The notes under the pieces: model-generated
Seen by the model: only the letters and a program-made list of their open reading frames with translations
What the model was told of the DNA's origin: nothing
The model's database searches: none
DNA from: Streptomyces gardneri
Lineage (GTDB): Bacteria; Actinomycetota; Actinomycetes; Streptomycetales; Streptomycetaceae
Assembly (NCBI RefSeq): GCF_006539185.1
Contig: NZ_BJMN01000030.1
Coordinates: 62,001-126,000, forward strand
Direction of reading: 5' to 3'
Length of the DNA stretch: 64,000 nt
Translations under genes and position numbers: made by a program
Shown: positions 16,750-25,900 of the stretch, one piece after another
Layout: each line of letters starts with the position of its first letter
Position numbering within the stretch: position 1 is the first letter of the stretch

Positions 16750-18675
16750 ATGGCCGCCCCGACCCTCGAGAAGAACGCCGTCTCCGGCGCCGAAGAGCCG
16801 CCTGATACCGGTACGGATATCGACACCGGTACCGGTATCAACACGGGTACGGACGTCGACACCGGCGCCCGGCACAAGCTGACGGTCGTCACCGGGCTCG
16901 CCGCGCTCTCGCTCGACGCGATGGCCTCGGTCGCGTACGGCCCCGAGGCCATCGTCCTGGTCCTGGCCGCCGCCGGAGGCCACGGTCTCGGCTTCACCCT
17001 GCCGGTCACGCTCGCCATCGCCGCGCTGCTCGCGGTACTCGTCGCCTCGTACCGGCAGGTCATCGCGGCCTTCCCGGACGGCGGCGGCTCCTACGCCGTC
17101 GCGAAGAGGCACCTCGGCCGCCGCACCAGCCTGGTCGCGGCGGGATCGCTGATCCTGGACTACGTCCTGAACGTGGCCGTGGCCGTGACGGCCGGCGTCG
17201 CCGCCCTCACCTCCGCCTTCCCGGGCCTGTACGACCACCGCCTCGCGATCTGTCTGGGCGTTCTCGTGCTCGTCACGGCGGTGAACCTTCGGGGCATCGT
17301 CGACTCGGCGCGCGCGTTCATCGTCCCGACCGCCGTCTTCATCGGCGCGATCCTCGTACTGATCGCCGTCGGCCTCTTCCGCGACGCCCCCGTCTCCACG
17401 GCCGCGTCCACCGGCCACGCCTCCGCCCTCGCCGACAACGCCACCACCGTCGGCGCCCTGCTCCTGCTGAAGGCGTTCGCCTCCGGCTGCTCGGCGCTCA
17501 CCGGTGTGGAAGCGATAGCGAACGCGGTGCCGTCCTTCCGGGCCCCTGCGGCCCGCCGGGCCATGCGCGCCGAGGTCGCCCTCGGCGGGCTCCTCGGCGT
17601 GATGCTGATCGGCCTGTCCGTACTGATCTCCCGCTTCGGACTCCAGCCGGTCGAGGGCGTCACCGTCCTCGCCCAGCTCGCCGACGCCTCCCTCGGTCAC
17701 AACTGGGCTTTCTACGTCGTGCAGTTCGCGACCATGGTGCTCCTGGCGCTCTCCGCGAACACCTCCTTCGGCGGTCTGCCCGTCCTCCTGAAGCTGCTGG
17801 CCCGCGACAACTACGTGCCGCACGTCTTCGGCCTGAAGGCCGATCGCCAGGTCCACCGCCACGGCGTCGTCTGGCTCGCCGTCGTCTCCGCCGCCCTGCT
17901 CGTCTTCTCCGGCGGCGACACCAACACCCTCGTCCCGCTCTTCGCGATCGGCGTCTTCGTCGGCTTCACGATCGCCCAGACCGGCATGGTCCTGCACCAG
18001 CTCCGGGAACGCGGCACCACATGGGCGGCGAAGGCCCTGCTGAACGGCCTCGGGGCCGTACTGACCGGAGTGTCGGCGGTCGTCGTCACCGCCACCAAGT
18101 TCCACGACGGGGCCTGGCTGATCGTGATCGCCCTGCCCGTCCTCGTCCTCGCCTTCGAGGCCGTCCACCGCACGTACGGACGGATCGGCGAGCGGCTGGG
18201 CGTCGGCCGGATCCCCGAGCCCCCGCACCGCGAACGCTCGCTCGTCCTGGTCCCGGTCGCCTCGCTCACCCGGCTCACGAGCGAGGCCCTGACCGCCGCC
18301 GTCTCCCTGGGCGAGGAGGTGCGTGCGGTCACGGTCTGCCACCCGGACGCCGAGGACCTGGCGGCCACCGCGGCCCTGGAACGGGACTGGGCGCTCTGGA
18401 ATCCGGGCGTACCCCTGGTCCGGCTCCCCTCCGAGCGGCGCTCGCTCGGTCGGCCCATCAGCGCGTACGTACGCGACCTGCGGACGGCCGAGCCGAGCAC
18501 CCGGGTCACCGTGCTCGTCCCGGAGGCCGAGCCGGAGCATCTCTGGCAGCGGCTGCTGCAGAACCAGCGGGGCGCGGTCGTCGCCCACGCCGTACGGCGG
18601 GACACGGACGCCGTGGTCTGCCGACTGAGGTTCCGGCTCGGGCCCCACGAGCCGGGCAGGGGTCGGAGGACATGA
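16750..18675 (+). CDS. APC-superfamily amino-acid/cation permease
   Basis: 641 aa. A polar Thr/Asp/Gly-rich N-terminus (residues 20-40) is followed by about 12 hydrophobic segments. Landmarks: TGLAALSLDAMASVAYGPEAIVL (APC TM1 GxxS-like region), YRQVIAAFPDGGGSYAVAKRHLG (TM3 consensus), FASGCSALTGVEAIANAVPSF, and a C-terminal cytosolic USP-like part (about 500-641, RSLVLVPVASLTRLTSEALTAAV). This layout fits APC permeases with a cytoplasmic tail; the substrate is unknown. AAGGAG precedes the ATG. It is 175 nt after the GH38 gene and probably has its own promoter. Confidence 0.88.
   Translation: MAAPTLEKNAVSGAEEPPDTGTDIDTGTGINTGTDVDTGARHKLTVVTGLAALSLDAMASVAYGPEAIVLVLAAAGGHGLGFTLPVTLAIAALLAVLVASYRQVIAAFPDGGGSYAVAKRHLGRRTSLVAAGSLILDYVLNVAVAVTAGVAALTSAFPGLYDHRLAICLGVLVLVTAVNLRGIVDSARAFIVPTAVFIGAILVLIAVGLFRDAPVSTAASTGHASALADNATTVGALLLLKAFASGCSALTGVEAIANAVPSFRAPAARRAMRAEVALGGLLGVMLIGLSVLISRFGLQPVEGVTVLAQLADASLGHNWAFYVVQFATMVLLALSANTSFGGLPVLLKLLARDNYVPHVFGLKADRQVHRHGVVWLAVVSAALLVFSGGDTNTLVPLFAIGVFVGFTIAQTGMVLHQLRERGTTWAAKALLNGLGAVLTGVSAVVVTATKFHDGAWLIVIALPVLVLAFEAVHRTYGRIGERLGVGRIPEPPHRERSLVLVPVASLTRLTSEALTAAVSLGEEVRAVTVCHPDAEDLAATAALERDWALWNPGVPLVRLPSERRSLGRPISAYVRDLRTAEPSTRVTVLVPEAEPEHLWQRLLQNQRGAVVAHAVRRDTDAVVCRLRFRLGPHEPGRGRRT
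16810..16865 (+). repeat. in-frame 20-bp repeat in APC permease N-terminus
   Basis: Two near-identical 20-bp units (16810-16829 and 16846-16865; two differences) spaced 36 nt apart, i.e. 12 codons, inside a tract encoding alternating Thr/Asp/Gly. It makes a disordered acidic N-terminal tail, likely expandable in frame. Confidence 0.7.
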
Positions 18676-18699
18676 CGCCGGGATGGATAGCCTGGGGAA

Positions 18700-18825
18700 A
18701 TGCTTACAGAAGTGACAGCGACCCGCTACGTCACGCCCTTGCGTGAGGGCGGCTCGCTCCCCGGGATCGTCGAGGCCGACGATCTCGGCACGTACGTCAT
18801 GAAGTTGTCTACCTGGTGGCGCTGA
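18700..18825 (+). pseudogene. N-terminal fragment of HipA-like kinase family protein
   Basis: The 41-codon frame begins MLTEVTATRYVTPLREGGSL and continues PGIVEADDLGTYVMK, which I recognise as the start of a conserved actinobacterial HipA-like kinase of about 260-280 aa. After Lys36 the match stops abruptly and the frame ends (LSTWWR, stop at 18825). The rest of the gene is gone, so this is a 3'-truncated remnant sitting where the core chromosome gives way to the accessory island. Confidence 0.55.
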
Positions 18826-19145
18826 CCTGCATCGATGCGACTGTGTCTGCCCCTGACCTGCGCGGATGAATCTTTCGGCGTCTTTCAGGATTCTGCTGCG
18901 TTACGCGGTCGATTCTCCCCACCCGCTCTCCAAGGCCGTCGATACTCCCCAGATTCTCCCCAGGACGGCGGGCTTGGTGGCACTGGACGTCCCACCACCG
19001 GAGGCGCTGCCAAGGGCACATTGAGTGAGCGCCTACGAGGGCAGGGCCGAAGCCTGGGGCCGAGCGGATGAGTGCAAGGCGTGATTCTGACTCTGCGTGA
19101 GCACTCCTAGGTTCGAACCCGCCGTCGGAAGCCGACGTCCTTCCG
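18826..19145. other. junction sequence, no recognisable gene
   Basis: Between the HipA-like fragment and the other remnants the sequence has irregular base composition compared with neighbours, and no frame gives a credible protein. It is interpreted as recombination scar. A GGTTCGAACC palindrome at 19110-19119 resembles a tRNA T-arm but no tRNA folds around it. Confidence 0.4.
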
Positions 19146-19202
19146 ATGACGCACCACGTGGAGTGCGTGGCGATTCCGGAGCCGGTGAAGAAGGACGCCT
19201 GA
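19146..19202 (+). pseudogene. C-terminal tail of a TrmA/RlmD-type RNA methyltransferase (remnant)
   Basis: The last 18 codons before a stop read MTHHVECVAIPEPVKKDA, preceded by ADVLP. The PMTxHVExVA end is the conserved C-terminus of uracil-5 RNA methyltransferases (TrmA/RlmD family). The upstream frame loses similarity within about 10 codons, so only the 3' end of a gene remains. The match is short and hence weak. Confidence 0.35.
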
Positions 19203-19254
19203 CCTCGAGGTCGCTGTTGAGGGCGGCGGTGGGGCCGACGAAGTGCTTGCTATA

Positions 19255-19455
19255 GCCCGCTGTCGACTCAGGACGACGGCGCGCTGCTCCAGGAGCGCGC
19301 ATCGCATTCCCGATCCGGTAGACCGTCGTCTCGTGCCCGGCGACGAGCAGCAGGAAGGCCAACGAGATCAGCTCGTCCTCGGCGAGCCGGTTGCCGCCCT
19401 CGTCGACCGTGTGCACGAGGGCACTGAGCAGGTCCTCCCCGAGGCTCTCGCCGCG
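19255..19455 (-). pseudogene. cytochrome P450 I-helix fragment
   Basis: On the minus strand the translation includes GEDLLSALVHTVDEGGNRLAE and DELISLAFLLLVAGHETTV, the I-helix region of bacterial cytochromes P450 with the conserved AGHETT, followed by a frameshifted IGNAMRALLEQ. Neither the ExxR helix nor the heme Cys loop follows. It is a short degraded P450 relic. Confidence 0.6.
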
Positions 19456-19832
19456 GGAGCGGGATCGTGGAGGCCTGCGAAAGCGGAGAGGAACATCGCC
19501 CGTTTGAGCTGCCGGGTTCCCGCCTCTGGGGGCGAGCTCGCCGTGGACCGGGGTTCCCGACTGGCGGGCGCCGGGGTCGCGGCCCGCGCAGGAGGCGAAG
19601 TGGGCGGCGCTCGGGAAGGAGCTGTGACGGTGGCCAGGAGGACTGCGGTGGTTCTGACGCCGATGTCGGGCATTAAGGCCAGGACCTGAGAAAGAGAGCA
19701 TCTGATGGCCTTCGAGCCATGGCCGGGTCCGAGAACAGCGGCTGACGCGACTGCTAGGAACTCACAGCAGCTGTCATTGGTCTCTCAGGACACAGGACCT
19801 CAGGCACCAGTGCGCTTGTTTCGACTTCGTCC
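19456..19832. other. gene-free stretch left of the defence island
   Basis: No frame here shows a recognisable domain; the translations are Arg/Gly/Ala-rich shadows. The P450 remnant's 5' part is not present. The next real gene is the pPIWI-RE gene, whose stop is at 19833. No strong hairpin or repeat was found. Confidence 0.4.
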
Positions 19833-22800
19833 TCAGACTTGGGCAGTATCGGCCTCGTCGTCCGGCGTCGTGGACAGTCCGGCCGCGTCGGCAAGGTCCG
19901 GGTCCTCCATGCTCTGGTTTCCCGAAGGTGTGTCCGACTCCTCGCCCGGAGTCCGGTCGCTGTCGGCGAGTGTTGGCAGGACATATGCCTGGGCCAGCCC
20001 CGCCAGGTGGAGGGGGAGGGGGAGAGACAGGGCGGCGGCGTAGTCCGGGGCCTGGCGGAGCTGGTGCATGGCGAGGGCCAGCGCCTCGGGGTCGTCGGGC
20101 CTTCCCCGTACGGGGGCTGCCGAGCCGTCGTCCTCGTGGCAGCCCAGGACCGCGATCTCTACCAGGGTTGGGTTCCAGGCGCTGGTGCCCGCCTGCGAGG
20201 TGAGGTTGCCTGCCGCGTTGACCCGGGTGGCGAGGCGGTCGAGTGCGGGGGAGATCGCATGAGTTCCGGGGCGTTCGGTGGTGCTGTAAAAAACCCGCTC
20301 GCCCGGCGAAGCCCCGTCCCCGTGCCGCTGCTGAGGATTCTGTGCCCAGAAACCGGCTGGCTGCCCGTGGGACTTGCCTGGTTCGGCCAGGCCCCACCAC
20401 TGGGCGCTCTCGCGGCCGCCGCACCCGCGCACGCGTACGAGGCGGAGTTCGTCGTCCAGCCGGCCTGCCGGGGCGTGGCCGGTCTTGATCAGGTCGCGTT
20501 CGGTCTGGCCGTCCTGGAGCCAGGGCCAGTGCAGTCGGCTGTTCTGAGCGTGGGTGATCAGCGCGGTGGGCTGTCCTCGGAGGGAGTGCAGCACGCGCTG
20601 GAGGAATGCCGCCGTTTCCTTGCGCTGCTGGGTGAGGTTGCTGCGCCACTGCTTGCCGGTGACCCGAGGGGGAGAGGGGCGCGCGTCCTCGCCTGGAGCC
20701 TCGGGTTCCGTGAACGCCTCGGGGTCGATCTCCGCTTGTTTCACCAGTCCGAGAAGGAACCGCGGGTAGGGCACCCATTCCCCCGCAGTGTCATCCCAGC
20801 CGCGTACGGCCGCAAGGCCGTCCCCGGCCGGGAGCGGGGTGACGAGTACCGCCACAGGCAGGTGCTTGGGCAACCGGGTCGGGCCGTCCTTGCGGCGCTT
20901 CACCATCCACACCGCCGCGTACTGCAGCGCGTCCGGAAGGTCGTCACCGAGGGTGTGCTGGGGCAGTACGCGGACACCGAGCTGGCGCAGTCCGTCGAGC
21001 CACGAGCTGTGTGTGCGGTGGTCGAGGCTGTCCGCGTTGTCGATCTGCCGGTCGGTGGACGGGGTGACGACGAACTGCGTCAGCAGGCCCGCGTCGGCGC
21101 ACCCGAGGCGGATCGCGAACTTGGGGTCGGTCGACGCAGGGCGGAATGTGCTGCGGTGTGCGACTTCCACGAGGGCGAGTTCGGGGCGGGAGGGGTCCGC
21201 TCCGTCCGCGCGGAGCCAGGCGCGCAGGGCACGGCGCCGATCGGCGACGGCCGCCGCGAGTGCCGCGCCTCTGCCCTTGACCGCCGGGTCGGGCACGAGC
21301 CGGTCGCCCAGTCCGTCGGCGAGGGGCAGACAGCGCAGCCGGAGGGTGATCTCCGCCGTCCGCCACTCCAGGACGACCGGCGCTCCGGGCGTGGCCTCGT
21401 CGAAGTCCCGGTCCGTGATGTGGGCGGCACTGGCGCCGCCGTCGCCGTCGAGGCCCAGGGCCTTGGCGAACTGCTCCACCGCCTCGCCGCGTACCTCGGG
21501 CGACTGCCACAGCAGCCGGGCCTCCACCACGGTCGGGCCGGCCTGTTCCGGGCCGTGGGAGGCGATCCGGGCCTGTGCCGCGAGCGCCACCCGCCGTGCC
21601 TGGGCCTCGCGCAGCAGCTCGGCCTTCTTGGCCTCGTCGGTCCTGGGCTTGGGCCGCCGGTTCTGCGGAGCGCCGATGCCCTTGCCGCGCCCGCGCGCGA
21701 GGTCGGGTACCCGGACCAGTGCTTCAGGGAGGGCCTGCTCGGCCCATTCGGTGAGCTGGGCTCGCTGGTTGGGCATGAAGCCGGGGCCGATCTCGTGCTT
21801 GCCCATCCTGGTGCTGTGGACCACGGCGGCGCGGACGCCGCGGCCCTCGCCGATCCAGGAGACCGGTTCGGTGAGGAGCTGTTCGGGGTCGGGGAAGTTG
21901 CCGGCGAGGCTGAGTCCGCGCAGGATGCCGGCGGTGTCGTTCTCCGACCAGACGAACGTGTCGGCGGCCCGATCGCGGCGCAGACGGGCCAGTGCGTAGC
22001 GTTCGGTGGCCGGTGCGCCGGGCAGCCAGGGGATGGTGGGCCGCAGGTAGACGGTGGTGGCCTCCCGGTAGGGCAGGTTGAGGCGTTTGGTGGTGGTCCG
22101 GGGATGGGTCGCCCAGCGGCGCACCCCCCAGTGCAGGTGGACACGCGGCCTGGGGTCGAACGGTGTTGTGTGCAGGGAGATGTTCAGGAGGACGGAGAAC
22201 CACCACTCCTTGCGTTTCACGGTCCGGCACAGGGGCTGCGACATGAGTTCCGCGCCCTGGTCGCGAGGCCCGCGGGGCAGCGCCCGGAACCGCAGCTCCC
22301 CGCCCTCGAACGGGAAGGGATCGAGGGTCAGGATGCGGCGTGCCAGGGCGTCGGTGGCGAGCTGGAACTGGCGCGGTTCCGGGGCGGCGGTGCCGCCCCG
22401 GGTGGTCGAGGTGGTGAGGAGTTCGACGCTGGTGACCGGCTGCCACTCGGGCAGGTTCTGCTTCAGCTCCGCGCTGCTCGCGAGCAACAGTGCGCGGAAC
22501 CGCGGATCCTGTGCGGAGTTCTTGGGACCGAGGGTACGCAGCCAGGCGTCGAGGAGCTGCCGCAGGGAACGGCCCGGGAGGGGGGCGGGTGCCGAGGCCG
22601 GTACGTACATCCAGAAGTCCTCGGCGGCCTGCGGCCCCGATTCCACGGGGATCCGCGGCCGGGGGCGGACGATCACGTCGGGGGCGAGCGTCTGGAGCAC
22701 TCCGTCGAGTCGGCGGGTGGGCAGCGTCGGCTGCCGCTTCTCCTCGTCCCGCCCGTGGTTGTGCAGGTCGAGGAGTCCGGCATGCCAGTGTTCGGGGAAG

Positions 22801-22880
22801 GGGAGCGCGCGGAAGTCCTCGGCCCAGGGGGTGCCCTCCTCGGCCAGGTGGTACGCGGATCGGCGGATGCTCTTGTACAT
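19833..22880 (-). CDS. pPIWI-RE protein (Piwi/RNase H-fold, prokaryotic RE family)
   Basis: 1015 aa starting MYKSIRRSAYHLAEEGTPWA with AGGGAGAA about 7 nt upstream; an in-frame extension to 23183 is Arg/Pro-rich shadow. The long N-terminal region (X domain), a MID-like centre and a C-terminal RNase H-like domain match the pPIWI-RE family. The Arg...Glu signature that names it appears as LRLVRVRGCGGRESAQWWG (about residues 812-828), then GERVFYSTTERPGTH. Known family context (Burroughs, Iyer and Aravind) is a three-gene system with a DinG-type helicase and an REase; both lie immediately upstream here in the same orientation. It is inferred to use a nucleic-acid guide or sense R-loop-like invaders. 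Last gene of a four-gene operon, 82 nt after the helicase. Confidence 0.8.
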   Translation of the reverse strand: MYKSIRRSAYHLAEEGTPWAEDFRALPFPEHWHAGLLDLHNHGRDEEKRQPTLPTRRLDGVLQTLAPDVIVRPRPRIPVESGPQAAEDFWMYVPASAPAPLPGRSLRQLLDAWLRTLGPKNSAQDPRFRALLLASSAELKQNLPEWQPVTSVELLTTSTTRGGTAAPEPRQFQLATDALARRILTLDPFPFEGGELRFRALPRGPRDQGAELMSQPLCRTVKRKEWWFSVLLNISLHTTPFDPRPRVHLHWGVRRWATHPRTTTKRLNLPYREATTVYLRPTIPWLPGAPATERYALARLRRDRAADTFVWSENDTAGILRGLSLAGNFPDPEQLLTEPVSWIGEGRGVRAAVVHSTRMGKHEIGPGFMPNQRAQLTEWAEQALPEALVRVPDLARGRGKGIGAPQNRRPKPRTDEAKKAELLREAQARRVALAAQARIASHGPEQAGPTVVEARLLWQSPEVRGEAVEQFAKALGLDGDGGASAAHITDRDFDEATPGAPVVLEWRTAEITLRLRCLPLADGLGDRLVPDPAVKGRGAALAAAVADRRRALRAWLRADGADPSRPELALVEVAHRSTFRPASTDPKFAIRLGCADAGLLTQFVVTPSTDRQIDNADSLDHRTHSSWLDGLRQLGVRVLPQHTLGDDLPDALQYAAVWMVKRRKDGPTRLPKHLPVAVLVTPLPAGDGLAAVRGWDDTAGEWVPYPRFLLGLVKQAEIDPEAFTEPEAPGEDARPSPPRVTGKQWRSNLTQQRKETAAFLQRVLHSLRGQPTALITHAQNSRLHWPWLQDGQTERDLIKTGHAPAGRLDDELRLVRVRGCGGRESAQWWGLAEPGKSHGQPAGFWAQNPQQRHGDGASPGERVFYSTTERPGTHAISPALDRLATRVNAAGNLTSQAGTSAWNPTLVEIAVLGCHEDDGSAAPVRGRPDDPEALALAMHQLRQAPDYAAALSLPLPLHLAGLAQAYVLPTLADSDRTPGEESDTPSGNQSMEDPDLADAAGLSTTPDDEADTAQV

Positions 22881-22962
22881 GTCGGTTCTCCCTGCGATGT
22901 CCGTACGGGCGCGGGTGCGGTTGCCTGCCAAGAGCGCTGCCCAGGGCGGTGGTTGGCGTGCT

Positions 22963-25900
22963 TCAGTCGGCCGGTCGCGGGCCGGGTGACGTCCCCATGG
23001 CGCACAGTGCTTCGTACAGCGGGCGGTAGAGCAGCTTGACGAGTGCGGCGTCGGCGGGGTCGCTGCGCGCGCCGTACCCGGCGGTGTCGCTTTCGGTGTC
23101 GGTCTGGGCGAAGTACGGCGCCAGGACGTCCCGCAGCCGGACGAGCAGTCCCGGGTCGCCCGCGCGGCATGGACGCCGGCCATGGCCGGTGAAGGGGGCC
23201 TGTGCCGCGGCGAGTCGTGGTGCGAAGGCCGCGTCGACGAACACGACGCGGGCGGGTACGCCCCCGCGGACGAGGCGCCCGATGACCTGCCAGATGGTAA
23301 CGAGCTGGTCCCAGACGAAGGACTTCTTCTCGTCGTCGGAGAGCGAGGAGTAGATGTAGGGCCGTGACAGCACGTGTCGCCACACGCCGCGTGCGGTAGT
23401 CCTGAAAGCGCTGCCCGCCGCGTCCAGGTCCCCGGTCTGGGTGACCATGTCGCTGAACGTCCCTTCCTCCGGCAGCTTCAGCTGACCGCGTACGAACCGC
23501 GTCGCCCAGTCGTTGATGGCGAAGACCGCCAGGGAGAGGTCGTCGGGGCGGGGGTGCGGGCGGACCAGAAAGAACACCGTCCCGAACGCCGCCACCTTCT
23601 CCTCGCCGGGCCGCTGGGGGGCGGTGAGGATGTTGTGTCCTCGCTCCACGGCGAGGAGGGGTGCCACGAGCAGTTCGGCGTCCGGGTCGTCGGCGAAGGA
23701 CGCGAGGTCCCCACGCCGGACCGCACCCGCACCCGCACCCGCACCCGACCCCGTGCCCGGTGCCTGGCTCCCCGCCGGCGCCGTCCCGTCGACGGCGGCC
23801 TCCAGTTCGGCGTCGTCGGCGGCCAGGACGCGTACCCGGCCGCGCCAGCGCGGGATCTCGTTGAGGGCGGTGGCGGCTACCTTGGCTTCCGCGTAGCTGC
23901 CCACCAGGAGGAGGGCACGCTTGCGGCGCTGGTCGGGAATGTGGGCGAGTTCGCTCTGGAGGGGAGAGGAGTTGCCGTCGCTCCGGGACCGGGCGAGCCG
24001 GTCGATCATCAGGCGAAGGACGTCCTCACGCTGGTCGGGGTCTTGGCCGGAGAGCCGGATCGGCTGCCCTGCGGCGTCGTAGAGGAACTCGGTGCGGAAC
24101 ACGGTCTCCCGGATGGCGTCGAGGGCCTTGCGCTGCGGTTTCAGTACGGCGCGGACGGGGGCGAGGACATGGGCCCGGGTAGAGGTGCCGGCCCAACTGG
24201 TGCCCGACATCAGCAGCACATGTGGGCCCGCCTTGCCGAGGCCGGGGTCGGCGCCGAGCTGGGGAAGTCCCAGGAGTAGTTCCCGGCCCACGCCCGCGCA
24301 GCGGAAGAAGCGCAGGGTGCCGGTGCGGTATCCGTCCTTGTCGCGGGCGGCGGCCCGCTCGTCCACCAGGAACTGGAAGCCCAGGACGTTGCCCATGGGC
24401 GCTTCGGGCAGCAGCGGCGCGTAGTCGAGAGGCGGGCGGCGGGTCAGCTCGTGGGCCGCGGAGTCCAGTCGTAGCGCCGCCTCCACCTGGGGCCACAGGA
24501 ATGTCACCCGGTCCAGACGCTGGTGCAGGGCGGCGAGGACGAGGGTGAACTCCAGTCGTCGCGCGTTGAGTTCCCGCCACTCCTCGGTGAGCGGTACGTC
24601 CTCGGGGGCAGGCTTGTTGCCTCGCCCGGCGGTGGGCATGGGGCGCTGTTCCGGGCCCGGCGCTCCGACGAGGAGAGCGTCGAGGAACGCGCGGACACGG
24701 CGCCGTGTCTGCTTCTCGTCGAGGGTGTGCAGGACGTCGTGGGCGAGGGCGGTGAGCTCGTCGGCGGGGGTTCCGTAGGGGCCGCGTCCGCCGAGCGGAT
24801 CGTCGCGGAACGTGTCGAAGAACCCGGTGATCTCCGTGCGTCGTTGCGCCCAGGGAGCCTCGGGGACGGGGGAGTCACCCTCGGCCCCGAGCCCTTCCTC
24901 GTCCTCGTAGAGCGCGCTCTCGTCCTCGACGTCCCCTTCGCTCGTGCTGTCCGGCCGCCCGGCGGGCTGGCCTCGCGTCAGCGGATACCAGGCGTGCAGC
25001 AGCTTCTCCTGGAGGGTCCACGCGCTGAAGTAGTCGATCTGCGCCCAGTCCCGCAGGCTTCCGTCGTCGATGAGCATGGCGTACAGCCGGTCCGCGGCGG
25101 AACCGACAATGTCCAGGGCGGCGGACCACCGTTCCACATCCTGGTCGGAGAGCTGCAGCCGTCCCTGCCGGGCGAGTTCGGCGATCTCGTGGGTCTGCAG
25201 CTGGTCGAGCCAGGAGTCGGAGACACCGGTGGTGACGAGCGTGGCCGACGGGGCGAACATCTGGTCGAGCTGCATCTGTACACGGTCGGCCTCGTCGACG
25301 ACGACGATGTCGCTGCGCAGGCAGGCCAGCTCCAGATAGCGCAGGCGCTCGGCGTTGAGCTGACGCGGAACCGCCGTCTGGACGAGACTGGCCGGGTTGG
25401 CCACCCAGATCAACGCGTCCACGAGGTCGCGCGCGGCGGAGTGCCGGGGGCAGACGCTCCACAGCGGGCAGGCGTGCGGGGTGCCCTGCTCCTCCTCGTC
25501 GGTGTCGGTGTCGTCCGTGGGGGCCTCCCTGCCGACGGCACCTCGAGCTCGTTTGAGTTCGCTTACCGCGCGGTCGGCCGCGGGCTCCTCGGCGGTCTCC
25601 TGGCGCCGGGCAAGGTGAAGGGCAGCGCAGGGCGCGTCGGCGTAGCGCAGGGGCTCGGACGTGTCGAGTGCGCGCAGGGCGTCGAGCGGGCAGGCGGTGC
25701 TCAGGTGGGCGAAGACGGGACCGGTGTGGGCCAGCAGGGAGTGTTCTCCCCGCGCGGCGAGTCTGCGGTGCAGCCGCTGGGTGTGCTGGGGCCGTGTCGT
25801 GCCTCCCTGCACCAGGGCGGCTCTCAGGCCGAGCGTGCGGAACAGCTCGGTCAGCGTCAGCTGTTCGGCCACGTCGCCGACGACGAGGGTGATGTGCAGC

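Noticed and set aside
19110..19119. GGTTCGAACC resembling a tRNA T-loop, possible attachment site
   Set aside because: The five bases on either side do not pair as a T stem on either strand, and no acceptor, D or anticodon arms could be built around it, so it is only a short palindrome.
23723..23746. tandem GCACCC units considered as a CRISPR or regulatory repeat
   Set aside because: Six-base units without spacers, in frame inside a helicase gene; no array of longer repeats with unique spacers occurs in the window.
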